Shown: piece after piece, positions 17,007-25,949 of the stretch
How positions within the stretch are numbered: the first letter of the stretch is position 1
Layout of the letters: each line of letters starts with the position of its first letter
Source: Alphaproteobacteria bacterium
Lineage (GTDB): Bacteria; Pseudomonadota; Alphaproteobacteria; Micavibrionales; UBA2020
Assembly: GCA_025934695.1 (NCBI GenBank)
Contig: JAICWS010000004.1
Span: forward strand, 312,802 to 376,801
Length of the DNA: 64,000 nt
Direction: 5' to 3'
Program-made: the position numbers and the translations under genes
Notes under the pieces: model-generated
What the model was told of the DNA's origin: nothing
The model's database searches: none
The model's input: the letters and a program-made list of their open reading frames with translations, nothing else

Positions 17007-17210
17007 ATGGAATTCAGAGAAGTTACGCCGCCAGAATTCATCTGCCAGAGCTGCAGTGCCTGTCCCGCGGTGTTCGAAACTGCGAACGACTCTTACCTCG
17101 TCATCGGCAAAAAGCTGCCGGCTTCCGTGCTGGCGCAGCTGAAAAACCGCATCGCCGACGACGAATTCATCGTCGAAGTGCCGCGCGGGATGATCGATAA
17201 GCTGAAGTGA
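17007..17210 (+). CDS. Small Cys-rich protein
   Basis: A 67-residue product with CQSCSAC near the N-terminus (Cys 13, 16, 19), which could bind a metal or an Fe-S cluster but has too few ligands for a firm call. AAAGGA lies nine to ten bases before the ATG. The rest forms a mixed alpha/beta segment. Its lone position between intergenic regions and good start site support a real gene. Confidence 0.65.
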   Translation: MEFREVTPPEFICQSCSACPAVFETANDSYLVIGKKLPASVLAQLKNRIADDEFIVEVPRGMIDKLK

Positions 17211-17231
17211 TGGAATGCGGAAGCTAAGGGT

Positions 17232-17391
17232 GCTTTTGACTTTGCGCGAAGCGCATTTTCCTGCATCTGCAGCATTTCGCACGAAGTAACGAAGTTACGA
17301 AGGCTTGTGCTGAGCCGACTCTTCGTAACTTCGTTACTTCGTGCGGTTGTGCAAAATTGAAGTCATTTGCGCTTCGCACGAAGTCAAAGCA
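17232..17391. repeat. Nested long inverted repeat (GTAAC type)
   Basis: This occupies most of the gap 17211-17513. Inner arms of 23 bases (17279-17301 and 17322-17344) are perfect complements around a 20-base loop, and each arm itself contains GTAACGAAGTTAC. Outer arms (GCTTTTGACTT..GCGCGAAGCGCA near 17232 and its complement ending near 17391) are imperfect. A related element is at 38885. No gene is seen in the gap. Confidence 0.8.
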
Positions 17392-17513
17392 CCTCGGTCC
17401 TCAGGTCTCCGCGTTAATTGTTCTTGTATATGAAAAATATTCAAAACGGGATTACTTTAAAAGCAGCGCGGTTCCCCCTATAGTCGGGCTTCAAAAAAGC
17501 CAAGGGAAGTTCC

Positions 17514-19520
17514 GTGACGACGATCAAGAAAATTCTCATCGCCAACCGTGGTGAAATCGCCTGCCGGGTCATGCGGACCTGCCAGCGGCTGGGCATTTCG
17601 ACCGTCGCGGTTTATTCGGAGGCGGATGCGAAGGCGCTGCATGCCGAGGTGGCGGACGAGGCTTACCTGATCGGCCCGCCCGCCGCGCGCGAAAGCTATC
17701 TCGTCATGGACAAGATCCTCGACGTCGCGAAGAAGACCGGTGCGGACGCCATCCACCCCGGCTACGGATTTTTGTCCGAGAACGAAGAATTCGCCGAGGC
17801 CTGCGAGAAGGCGGGCATCATCTTTATCGGCCCGCCGGCCTCCGCCATTCTCGCCATGGGCGGCAAGTCCGAGGCCAAGGCCCTGATGGAAAAAGCCAGG
17901 GTGCCGCTGGTGCCCGGCTATCACGGCGACAAGCAGGATGAAAGATTCCTCAGCGCTGAGGCCGAGAAGATCGGCTACCCGGTTCTTATCAAGGCCTCCG
18001 CGGGCGGCGGCGGCAAGGGCATGCGCGTCGTCGAGACAGCGAAAGATTTCTCCGAGCAGCTGGCCGGTGCAAAGCGCGAGGCGAAAGCCGCTTTCGGCGA
18101 CGACCATGTGCTGATCGAAAAATACCTCGCTAATCCGCGTCACGTCGAAATCCAGGTCTTTGCCGACAGACAAGGCAATACCGTCTACCTGTTCGAGCGC
18201 GACTGTTCCATCCAGCGCCGCCACCAGAAGGTGCTGGAGGAAGCGCCGGCGCCGGGATTGTCGGAAGCCACGCGCGAAAAGATGGGCGCGGCGGCTGTTG
18301 CGGCGGCGAAAGCCATCGGCTATGTCGGTGCGGGCACCGTCGAATTCCTGCTCGACGCGAAAGAGAATTTCTATTTCATGGAAATGAACACGCGCCTGCA
18401 GGTGGAGCATCCGGTCACCGAATATATCACTGGGCTCGACCTCGTCGAGCTTCAGATCCGCGTCGCGGAAGGCCAAAAACTGCCCTTTACGCAGAATGAT
18501 CTTAAAATCGACGGCCATGCGATGGAAGTGCGCCTCTATGCCGAAGATCCGGCGAACAACTTCCTGCCCGGCGCTGGCCAGATCAAGTTCCTGCGCTTCC
18601 CGCTCGAAAGTGACAAGGTGCGCGTCGATGCGGGCGTGCGCGAAGCGCCCTTCGGCCAGGGCGATACAATCTCCATCCATTACGACCCGATGATCGCCAA
18701 GGTCATCGCCCATGGCAAGGATCGTAAAACCTGTATCGAAACCTTGAAACGCGCGCTCGATGAAACGATGGTGGCGGGGCCGAAGACGAACCTCGTTTTC
18801 CTGCGTACGCTTTTGTCGAACAAGGCTTTCATCGAGGGCAAGGTCAGCACCCATTTCATCAAGGAGCATGAAAAAGAGCTGCTGCCCGCCAAACATGCAC
18901 TGTCGAAGGAAACGCTCGGCCTGGCCGTGCTGGGGCTGATGAAAGAGCGCGAACGCATGCCGTCAGCTCCCGACGCGGCTTCGCCTTGGAACGACCTGTC
19001 GGCCTGGCGCATCGGCGGCGCGGATGTCGAGACGTTCAAATTCACCGACGGCGGCAAGGAACATATCGTCACCGCGACCAGCCGCAGGGGCTTTTCCCAT
19101 CCCGAGCTTTCGGTGGAGGGCAAAAAGATTGCGGCCGCTTTCGAAGGTTCTTCCTACGATCTGAGCTATGACGCAAAGCTCGATGGGCAGCACTTTAACG
19201 CGGTGCTGCTCCACGAAGGCCGCCACCTGACGCTGATGTACGGCAGCCATCACGAGGAGCTGCACTATCTCGACCCGCTGTCTTACGAGGCCGAGGATGA
19301 CGAAGGCGATGGCCGCCTGCACGCGCCGATGCCGGGCAAGGTCGTGGCCGTGCGCGTCGAACTGGGGTCGAAGGTCAAGAAAGGCCAGCCGCTCATCATC
19401 GTTGAGGCGATGAAGATGGAGCACACCATCACCGCGCCCTCGGACGGCGAAGTCCTTTCCATCCACGCGCGCGTCGGCGACCAGGTGGACGAAAAGCTCG
19501 AGCTGATCGCGTTCAAATAA
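17514..19520 (+). CDS. mccA: Methylcrotonyl-CoA carboxylase, biotin-carrying (alpha) subunit
   Basis: A 668-residue protein with an N-terminal biotin carboxylase domain (KKILIANRGEIACRVMRT at about 4-21, the ATP-grasp 'KASAGGGGKGMRVV' loop, 'EMNTRLQVEHPVTE'), an MCC-type linker, and a C-terminal biotinyl domain with EAMKMEH, the biotinylated lysine being K634. It carboxylates biotin for the MccB subunit at 6576 in leucine/isovalerate breakdown. It starts with GTG at 17514 behind AAGGGAAG. Other acyl-CoA carboxylase alpha subunits are similar; the presence of mccB, liuC and HMG-CoA lyase in the same window favours MCC. Unusually it is 9 kb from mccB. Confidence 0.9.
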   Translation: MTTIKKILIANRGEIACRVMRTCQRLGISTVAVYSEADAKALHAEVADEAYLIGPPAARESYLVMDKILDVAKKTGADAIHPGYGFLSENEEFAEACEKAGIIFIGPPASAILAMGGKSEAKALMEKARVPLVPGYHGDKQDERFLSAEAEKIGYPVLIKASAGGGGKGMRVVETAKDFSEQLAGAKREAKAAFGDDHVLIEKYLANPRHVEIQVFADRQGNTVYLFERDCSIQRRHQKVLEEAPAPGLSEATREKMGAAAVAAAKAIGYVGAGTVEFLLDAKENFYFMEMNTRLQVEHPVTEYITGLDLVELQIRVAEGQKLPFTQNDLKIDGHAMEVRLYAEDPANNFLPGAGQIKFLRFPLESDKVRVDAGVREAPFGQGDTISIHYDPMIAKVIAHGKDRKTCIETLKRALDETMVAGPKTNLVFLRTLLSNKAFIEGKVSTHFIKEHEKELLPAKHALSKETLGLAVLGLMKERERMPSAPDAASPWNDLSAWRIGGADVETFKFTDGGKEHIVTATSRRGFSHPELSVEGKKIAAAFEGSSYDLSYDAKLDGQHFNAVLLHEGRHLTLMYGSHHEELHYLDPLSYEAEDDEGDGRLHAPMPGKVVAVRVELGSKVKKGQPLIIVEAMKMEHTITAPSDGEVLSIHARVGDQVDEKLELIAFK

Positions 19521-19526
19521 CGCACA

Positions 19527-19547
19527 GCGAAGGATCTAGACCTTCGC
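19527..19547. terminator. Possible bidirectional hairpin between convergent genes
   Basis: GCGAAGG and CCTTCGC pair around seven bases. It lies after the mccA stop and overlaps the stop of the response-regulator gene; no T-run follows. Confidence 0.3.
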
Positions 19548-20330
19548 CGCCTCGCGCTGGTCGGTGATCTTTTTGAACGTCGGACAATTCCGGAAGATGC
19601 GCAGGATTTTTCCGCTTTCGGGCGGCTTTTTGAGCACGCCGGAGGCGCCGCGCTTTAGAGATTGCAGGATATTATAGCGCGAGGTGTCGGACGTCAGCAT
19701 GATGATGCAGGCGTCGAAATCGAAATTGGACATCTCTTCCAGAATGGCGAGGCCGGGCGAGGAGGGCAGGTGGATATCGAGGAAGACGATATCCGGATTG
19801 ATCTCCTGGTACAGCTTCAGCGCGTCCTTGCCGTCCTCAGCCTGGTGGACTTTTGCGTAAAGCTCGCATTCCTTTTGCAACAGCGCGCGATAGAAGAAAT
19901 CATCGTCGATGACGAGGACACGGTTGTCGGGACGCCGAAGCCGCTGATGGAACAGGTCGTCCTTCGTCTCGTCGCGGTCGATGAAGGAGGCTTCGACCTG
20001 CTTTAGCACTTTCGCATCCATCTGCCGCAGCGTAAAAGTATATCCCCTGCCGGGCAGCTTCTGCTCGAGTTCGGCCTTGAAGGTCGCGGTGTCGCCGGTG
20101 CTCAATATGCGCTGCAGCATGACCACCTTTTCGGGAAAGGCGAACAGGATGCCTTCGTTGTCGGGATAAAGGCTCTGCAGCCGCTGGGCCAGCGCCATCA
20201 TGTCGTCGGGCGTGCCGTTGGGCAGCCGGGCGAAGACGAGCTGCCACTCGGCCGTGTTTTGGCTGAGGGAGGGCAGGATCGACTGGAATTCGGCCTTCTT
20301 GTTTTGCGTGGCGAGCAGCATCTTCATCAT
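19536..20330 (-). CDS. Response regulator with a C-terminal receiver domain
   Basis: A 264-residue protein. Residues 1-130 are unrecognised. Residues 137-250 form a CheY-like receiver with the acidic pocket D142-D144, phosphoacceptor D185 (VFLDIHLP), T213 and K235 (KKP). The receiver at the C-terminus and no DNA-binding domain suggest it acts by protein contact. It is the last gene of the YfiR-kinase-regulator operon, 22 bases after the hybrid kinase, and is the likely phosphorelay output. The start could also be the ATG at 20321, which is better spaced from AAGGA. Confidence 0.85.
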   Translation of the reverse strand: MMKMLLATQNKKAEFQSILPSLSQNTAEWQLVFARLPNGTPDDMMALAQRLQSLYPDNEGILFAFPEKVVMLQRILSTGDTATFKAELEQKLPGRGYTFTLRQMDAKVLKQVEASFIDRDETKDDLFHQRLRRPDNRVLVIDDDFFYRALLQKECELYAKVHQAEDGKDALKLYQEINPDIVFLDIHLPSSPGLAILEEMSNFDFDACIIMLTSDTSRYNILQSLKRGASGVLKKPPESGKILRIFRNCPTFKKITDQREAAKV

Positions 20331-20352
20331 TCCTTCTCAAGGTAGCGATGGT

Positions 20353-23094
20353 TCATGTTCCGGAGGCTTCGAGGACGGTTTTGACCGCCGCGAAGGCCGA
20401 CTGGATGTCTTTGAGCGTGTCCTGCCTGTCCTTCGCGGAAGCAGTCTTCATATGCTGGGCTTTTTCGCAGAGGCGCGTCAGCGTTTCCGCCTTCAGCAGC
20501 GCCGCGCCCCCTTTGAGCTTGTGCGCGGTTTCCGACCAGGGCATGTTTTCGCCGTCCTTGCAGTTGTCCTGCAGGATCCGCAGGTTGTCTTCAGATTCGG
20601 TGATGAAGCGGACGATAAGCTGGCGCAGCTTTTCCGGGTTGTCGCCGATTTTCTTGAGCAGCGACAGGTCGACAAGGGCGCCGTGTGACGCTACTTCTCC
20701 GCGCGTCTTCAGCCCCGCGCTCTCGTCGTCAAAAGTGACCCAGCGCCCCATCATGACCTTGAGGTCCATCGGGTCGAAAGGCTTGGTGATCAGATCGTCC
20801 ATGCCGGACTGAAGCGCGCGCTCGCGCGTCGTCGACATGGCGTCGGCGGTGAGGGCGATGATCGGGATATGGTGGCCGTCCTCGCCCTCGATGGACCGCA
20901 CGGCCTGGGCGGCCTCATAGCCGCTCGCCTTGGGCATGTGGCAGTCCATCAGGATCATGTCATAGGGCTTGTTGGCATACATATATATCGCCTTTTCGCC
21001 ATCTTCGGCGAAGTCGACGTCGGTAATGCCGAGCTGCGGCAGCAGTTCCTTCATGAAGTCGCGGTTGAGCGGATGGTCCTCGGCGACCAGCACTTTCAGT
21101 TCGCGCACATGCTTTCGCTGCGCGGCCGGCAGGCGATCGACCGCGCTCTTGCGCTTCTGCCGCTCGCCCTGCGCCTTGGCCTGCACAGTTTCGAAGGGGA
21201 TGGTGAACCAGAAGCGCGAGCCGCCCGTATCGGGACTTTCGACGCCGATCGTGCCGCCCATCATCTCGACGAGTTCCTTGGAGATGTGGAGGCCGAGGCC
21301 GGTGCCTCCGAACCTGCGGGTGATCGACGAGTCGGCCTGGCTAAACTTGTGGAACAGGAATTCGATCTTGTCCGCCGGGATGCCGATGCCCGTGTCGCGC
21401 ACCGAAAAGGTGAAATCGGCCTTCGACGGGCTGATGCGCGCGATGTCGACGGTGATTGCGACCGATCCTTCCGTCGTATACTTGATGGCGTTGCCGACGA
21501 GGTTGATCATGACGCGCTGCAGGCGCAGAGGGTCGCCGGTGAAATAGGGCATGGTGTCCGACACGTCGAGCGTCAGCGACAGGCCCTTTTCGCTGGCCAG
21601 CGGCAGCATGACGTTCATGACGTCGTCGAGGACTTCCTCGGCCGAGAAGACGATGCGCTCCAGCAGCATTTCCTTCGCCTCGATCTTGGAAATGTCGAGG
21701 ATGTCATTCACGATCGTCAGCAGGTTCTCCGAAGAACGGAACGCGACGGACAGCATGGATTGCTGCTTGTCCGGAATGTTGCGGTCCTGCAGCAGCATGC
21801 GCAGCATGCCCAGGATGCTGTTCAGGGGCGTGCGGATCTCGTGGCTCATGTTCGCCAGGAAGTCGGACTTCGCCTTGTTCGCGACTTCGGCGCGCTCCTT
21901 CGCGGCCGCCAGTTCGTCGGCATAAAGCGCGCGTTCCTTGGCCACGATCAACTCGTCCGCATATTTGCGCAGCGCGGACTCCTGCGCCTTCTTGTCGGTC
22001 ACGTCCTCCAGGATCTCGAGCAGGATCTGCGGCTTGCCCTTGTCGTCGTAGATAGGGATCTTGACCGTGTGCGCGGTAATCGAGCCCCGGGGCGTCATGA
22101 CGGTTTCCTCGGGCGTGTCGATCATGACGCCGCCCGCCATGACCTTGTTGTCTTCATCGGCGCGCGAAACCTTGTCGTCGTTCGCGGCATCGAGGATTTC
22201 CCGGGCGCTGATGCCGAAGATCTCCTCGGCTTTGCGGCTCCACAGAACCATGCGCGAACCGTTGCGCACGTCTTTGGCGAAGACGGCCAGCGGGATATTG
22301 TTGATGATCGTGTCGAGAAACTGCGTCTTCTCGCGCGTTTCCCGCTCCGCCATGCGCAGGTCGATGTCGCGCCGGTTGATTTCGAGCAGCATGTCGTTGA
22401 ACTGGTCGACGAGCGCGCCGATCTCGTCGTCGTATTCCTTGACGGCGCGCAGCGTATAGTCCTTGTCTTTCGCGACCGCCTTCGTCACCTCCAGCAGGTG
22501 GTTGATTGAACGCGTGATGATCTGCTGGAGCCAGAAGGACAGGAAATAGGCCGCGATGAGGGACAGGGCCATCCCCGCGGCCGCGAGAAGCAAGTTGCGC
22601 TCGACGCGCGTGGCGAGGTCGGCCGTACTGGTGCGGATGAACAGGATGCCGGCTTCCTTGTCCGCGGAGCGGATGGTGCGGAAGGAATAAAGGTTGCCCC
22701 TGCCGCCCGTGAAGTCCGAGGGCGCCATGCTGCATTGCGGCTGGCCGCGCGCGATATCGTCGATCAGCGCACGGTTGTAGGCCGGGTTCTTGTATTGCGC
22801 CAGCAGCTTGCCGTCGGCGGTGTAGATGCAGGCGTTGACGGTGCGGGATTCCTTGTTCAGCGTGCTCAAAATATCGCCCGCCGCCTTCGCGTCGTCGAAC
22901 ATAACGGCAGCGTCGACCTGGTGGCTGATGTTGTCGGCCAGCACGGCCGTGTCGTTGTGGATGCGCGCGCGGAATGCCGCGTAATCATAGCCGATGAAAA
23001 TGATGATGAAGGTCAACAACGCAAGGCCGCTTGAGACCGTGATGATCAGCCGCAGCTTTTGCCGGAGGTTGAGTTTCCTGATGTATTGGTTCAT
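20353..23094 (-). CDS. Hybrid sensor histidine kinase with CHASE8, HAMP, PAS, receiver and Hpt
   Basis: A 913-residue membrane kinase. Order: membrane segment (about 16-35); periplasmic CHASE8-like sensor (48-160, 'ADNISHQVDAAVMFDDAKAA', given here in pieces as DAAVMFDD and YTADGKLLAQY); second membrane segment (166-190); HAMP (190-245); PAS (255-365); coiled helix; HisKA with H418 in SHEIRTP; HATPase (515-635) with NLVGNAIKYT and GGTGLGLHIS; receiver with D717 (MILMDCHMP); and an Hpt domain with H858 (AHKLKGGAALL). This BarA-like layout supports a His-Asp-His relay to the regulator at 19536. The upstream YfiR-like gene ends six bases before it, so the periplasmic YfiR protein probably controls the sensor. 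Confidence 0.93.
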   Translation of the reverse strand: MNQYIRKLNLRQKLRLIITVSSGLALLTFIIIFIGYDYAAFRARIHNDTAVLADNISHQVDAAVMFDDAKAAGDILSTLNKESRTVNACIYTADGKLLAQYKNPAYNRALIDDIARGQPQCSMAPSDFTGGRGNLYSFRTIRSADKEAGILFIRTSTADLATRVERNLLLAAAGMALSLIAAYFLSFWLQQIITRSINHLLEVTKAVAKDKDYTLRAVKEYDDEIGALVDQFNDMLLEINRRDIDLRMAERETREKTQFLDTIINNIPLAVFAKDVRNGSRMVLWSRKAEEIFGISAREILDAANDDKVSRADEDNKVMAGGVMIDTPEETVMTPRGSITAHTVKIPIYDDKGKPQILLEILEDVTDKKAQESALRKYADELIVAKERALYADELAAAKERAEVANKAKSDFLANMSHEIRTPLNSILGMLRMLLQDRNIPDKQQSMLSVAFRSSENLLTIVNDILDISKIEAKEMLLERIVFSAEEVLDDVMNVMLPLASEKGLSLTLDVSDTMPYFTGDPLRLQRVMINLVGNAIKYTTEGSVAITVDIARISPSKADFTFSVRDTGIGIPADKIEFLFHKFSQADSSITRRFGGTGLGLHISKELVEMMGGTIGVESPDTGGSRFWFTIPFETVQAKAQGERQKRKSAVDRLPAAQRKHVRELKVLVAEDHPLNRDFMKELLPQLGITDVDFAEDGEKAIYMYANKPYDMILMDCHMPKASGYEAAQAVRSIEGEDGHHIPIIALTADAMSTTRERALQSGMDDLITKPFDPMDLKVMMGRWVTFDDESAGLKTRGEVASHGALVDLSLLKKIGDNPEKLRQLIVRFITESEDNLRILQDNCKDGENMPWSETAHKLKGGAALLKAETLTRLCEKAQHMKTASAKDRQDTLKDIQSAFAAVKTVLEASGT

Positions 23095-23100
23095 CCGGAC

Positions 23101-23643
23101 CTACCCCTTCACGCTGGCGAGGGACAGCAATTTCGAGCTGATGGATATGCCCGCCGCCTTCACTGCCGGCAGGCCGATGACGATGCCGATGCGGCCGTCT
23201 TCGGGCCGGAATTCGACCATGCCGCCCTCGTCGGAAAAGCCGTCGATTTCGCTCATCGTCAATACCGGCGCATTCTTCAGCCGGGCGAGGATCTCCCTGG
23301 CGTCGCCGGCGGCGGACTTCGCGATGAACAGCACGTTGCAGCCCGCGACATCGGCGCCGGCGTCGCCATAGCGGTGTATCGCGATTTTCTTCCCCAGCAC
23401 GGTCCTGCTTTTCATCGGATCCAGCGCCGTTCCGAAAGGGTCGTGGCCGAGTACGCAGACGCTGAAAAGCTCGTGCGACGCGGAGGAAGGCCAGGTGGTG
23501 AACTGGGTGAAGTTGTAGATATAGGCGGAGAGGAGAGGATATTTGCGGCTCGCGGCGTCGTCTTCGGCGCGCGCCGAAAGGCACGCGCAAAATACAGCCA
23601 TCATCACGGCCCCCAACAGGATGCGGCAATTCCTGAATCTCAT
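23101..23643 (-). CDS. YfiR-family (DUF4154) periplasmic protein
   Basis: A 180-residue protein with a signal peptide (RFRNCRILLGAVMMAVFCACLSARA) and the DUF4154 pattern: 'SAYIYNFTQFTTWP', 'FSVCVLGHDPFG', 'LGKKIAIHRY', 'CNVLFIAKS' and 'VLTMSEIDGF..EGGMVEF'. In Pseudomonas, YfiR is a periplasmic inhibitor of the membrane cyclase YfiN; related proteins are often encoded next to CHASE8 sensors and TonB receptors. Here it is the first gene of an operon with a CHASE8 hybrid kinase. The frame is open further upstream to 23751, but the signal peptide places the start at the ATG at 23641-23643. Confidence 0.88.
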   Translation of the reverse strand: MRFRNCRILLGAVMMAVFCACLSARAEDDAASRKYPLLSAYIYNFTQFTTWPSSASHELFSVCVLGHDPFGTALDPMKSRTVLGKKIAIHRYGDAGADVAGCNVLFIAKSAAGDAREILARLKNAPVLTMSEIDGFSDEGGMVEFRPEDGRIGIVIGLPAVKAAGISISSKLLSLASVKG

Positions 23644-23822
23644 CCTTTCATTAGAACTTCCAAATGAGAATGCGTCAATTGCATTCGGTCTTTCCGCTAT
23701 TTTTGCGCTCCATACGCGAAAGGCGATTATCGGGAAAACGCAGTTAACCATTTACAAACCATTACCGCGCCAGATTATACTGGATGTTGGGGGGATGAGG
23801 CTCGGAGATCCGGGCCGCAAGA

Positions 23823-25835
23823 ATGTCACGGGCACGCTTCATACCGCTCTGTTTCATCGCCGCGCTGCTGGCAAACCCGCCAGCGGCGAAAGCCGGGACT
23901 TTGTCCGCCGATGATCTGATGAACATGCCGATGGAAAAGCTCGTTAACATGAACGTCGAAGTGACGAGCGCGTCGAAATATGCGCAGAAGGCCAGCGAAG
24001 CGCCCTCGGCCGTCGAAGTCATCACGGCGGAAGATATCCACACCTTCGGCTACCGCACCCTGGGCGAGGCGCTCGACGGCCTGCGCGGCCTTTATGCCGC
24101 GAACGACCGGAGTTATAACTATCTCGGCGTGCGGGGTTTCCTGCACGCCGGAGATTATGATTCGCGCATCCTGATCATGGTCGATGGCCGCCGGATGAAC
24201 GAAAACATTTTTGACAGCGCGAACCCGGGCCAGGAATTCATGCTCGACATGGACCTGGTCGACCGCATTGAATTCATTCCCGGCCCGGGATCGTCGCTAT
24301 ACGGCGCCAACGCCATGCTGGGCGTCATCAACGTTATCACGAAAAAGGGGGCCGACTTCAACGGTCTTCAGACCGCCGCCGGCCTTGGCAGTTTCGGCAC
24401 AAATACCGAGCGCGTGACCTACGGAAAGACCCTGCGGAACGGGACGGACGTGCTGCTTTCGGCGTCGCGCTATGCCAGCGATGGTCCGCCTAATCTCTTT
24501 TATCCCGAGTTCAATTCGCCCGCCACCAACAACGGCATCGCGCATGACGAGGACCTGGAACAATCGCGCCGCGCTTTCGCGAAAGTCAGGTACCAGGATT
24601 TCACCTTCGAGGGCGGCGTCGTTGACCGCTACAAGCAGGAACCGACGGCGACTTTCGGCGCGCTGTTCAACGATCCGGACAATACGACTGACGACGAGTG
24701 GGCCTATAGCGAGGTCAAGTACGACAAGAGCCTGACGGCGGCGACGAACGTTCACCTCGAGGCCTTTTATCAAAGCTACTATTATCACGCGTTGTTCCCC
24801 TATGACGCGAACAACGGCACGCCGCCGGTGGACCGCGTGCTCAACTGGGATGCCGTGGATGGGCGCTGGGCGGGCGGCGAGGCGAACCTGGTGACAAGCG
24901 CTTTCAAGCGCCAAAAACTGATCGTCGGCCTCGAATACCAGTATGACATCCGCCAGCACGTCTATAACTACGACATCTCGCCCTACGTCCTGTACCAGAA
25001 CCATAACCGGATGGGCAGCCGCGTCGGCGCCTATGCGCAGGACGATTACAAGCTGCGCGATAATCTCACATTGAGCGCAGGTTTCCGCGTCGACGAGAAC
25101 CATATGATCCCCGACCTGCAGTTCAATCCGCGCTTCGCGCTGATCTGGGATCCGCGGCAGGACACCACGTTCAAGCTGATTTACGGCTCGGCCTTCCGCG
25201 CGCCGAACGTCTATGAGCGCGACCGGGGCACGCCCAACCCGTACAACAAGGAAGAGCATATCCGCACCTACGAAGGCGACGCCGAGTGGCGTCCCTGGGA
25301 AGGCGTCAAGCTGAGCGGAGATATTTTCGAAAACGACTTCACGCGGATTCTCGAGCCGGATCCGGTGTCGGGCGAATTCGTCAACGTCGGCAAATTCACC
25401 GCCCGCGGCTTTGATCTGGGCGCCGAGAAAAAATGGACGGGCGAGCGCAGCCTCAAATGGTCGTTCAACCACACTATTCTATACGATCAGTCGGGCGATC
25501 CCGACGTCTGGGCGGTGGATTCGCCCAAGAATGTATCCAAACTATCGTACGCCGAGCCTTTGTTCGGTGGCCGGGCGAAGCTGGGCATCGAGAATGTCTT
25601 CGTCGACGCGCGTAAAACGTTGCAGGACAGCAATGCTAAATATTACGACCTCGTCAACGCCAACCTGACGTCGACGAAAATCCTGCCGGGGGCCGACATA
25701 TCCTTTGGCGTCTATAACATCTTCAATGCCCATCCGGAAATGGTCGGCGGCACCGGCGCTCCCGGCGACACGCTGCAAAATGTCATTCCGCAGAACGGCC
25801 GCAACGTGCTGGCCACGGTGCGCTACACCTTTTAA
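23823..25835 (+). CDS. TonB-dependent outer membrane receptor (copy 1)
   Basis: A 670-residue outer membrane receptor. A signal peptide (about 1-24, ending AAKA) is followed by the plug domain ('SEAPSAVEVITAEDIHTFGYRTL', quoted as PSAVEVITAEDI, then 'GVRGF', 'DSRILIMVDGRRMNE', 'IEFIPGPGSSLYGANAMLGVINVITK') and a 22-strand-type barrel that ends in the aromatic YTF expected for barrel insertion. A TonB box is not obvious. It is divergent from the YfiR-kinase operon, a grouping seen in other bacteria, and is followed by a second copy at 25950. The ligand is not shown. Confidence 0.92.
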   Translation: MSRARFIPLCFIAALLANPPAAKAGTLSADDLMNMPMEKLVNMNVEVTSASKYAQKASEAPSAVEVITAEDIHTFGYRTLGEALDGLRGLYAANDRSYNYLGVRGFLHAGDYDSRILIMVDGRRMNENIFDSANPGQEFMLDMDLVDRIEFIPGPGSSLYGANAMLGVINVITKKGADFNGLQTAAGLGSFGTNTERVTYGKTLRNGTDVLLSASRYASDGPPNLFYPEFNSPATNNGIAHDEDLEQSRRAFAKVRYQDFTFEGGVVDRYKQEPTATFGALFNDPDNTTDDEWAYSEVKYDKSLTAATNVHLEAFYQSYYYHALFPYDANNGTPPVDRVLNWDAVDGRWAGGEANLVTSAFKRQKLIVGLEYQYDIRQHVYNYDISPYVLYQNHNRMGSRVGAYAQDDYKLRDNLTLSAGFRVDENHMIPDLQFNPRFALIWDPRQDTTFKLIYGSAFRAPNVYERDRGTPNPYNKEEHIRTYEGDAEWRPWEGVKLSGDIFENDFTRILEPDPVSGEFVNVGKFTARGFDLGAEKKWTGERSLKWSFNHTILYDQSGDPDVWAVDSPKNVSKLSYAEPLFGGRAKLGIENVFVDARKTLQDSNAKYYDLVNANLTSTKILPGADISFGVYNIFNAHPEMVGGTGAPGDTLQNVIPQNGRNVLATVRYTF

Positions 25836-25949
25836 CCGGCCGCAAGAATACTCCGGAAAATACCCTCTCCGCAGGAAATTTTAGGCCGATCAGCCGACAT
25901 GGATTATACTTGAACAGGCAGTCACGTTTGGATTGTGTCAGGGCGGGGT

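Noticed and set aside
17232..17391. A CRISPR array or tRNA in the repeat-rich gap
   Set aside because: The repeats are inverted, not regularly spaced direct repeats, and no cloverleaf with a T-arm consensus is seen. No CRISPR array or tRNA gene was found anywhere in the window.
20869..22509. A 546-codon plus-strand open frame opposite the hybrid kinase gene
   Set aside because: It is antisense to a kinase with complete, ordered domains. Its product is Arg/His/Asp-rich low complexity, as expected from reading GC-rich coding DNA backwards.
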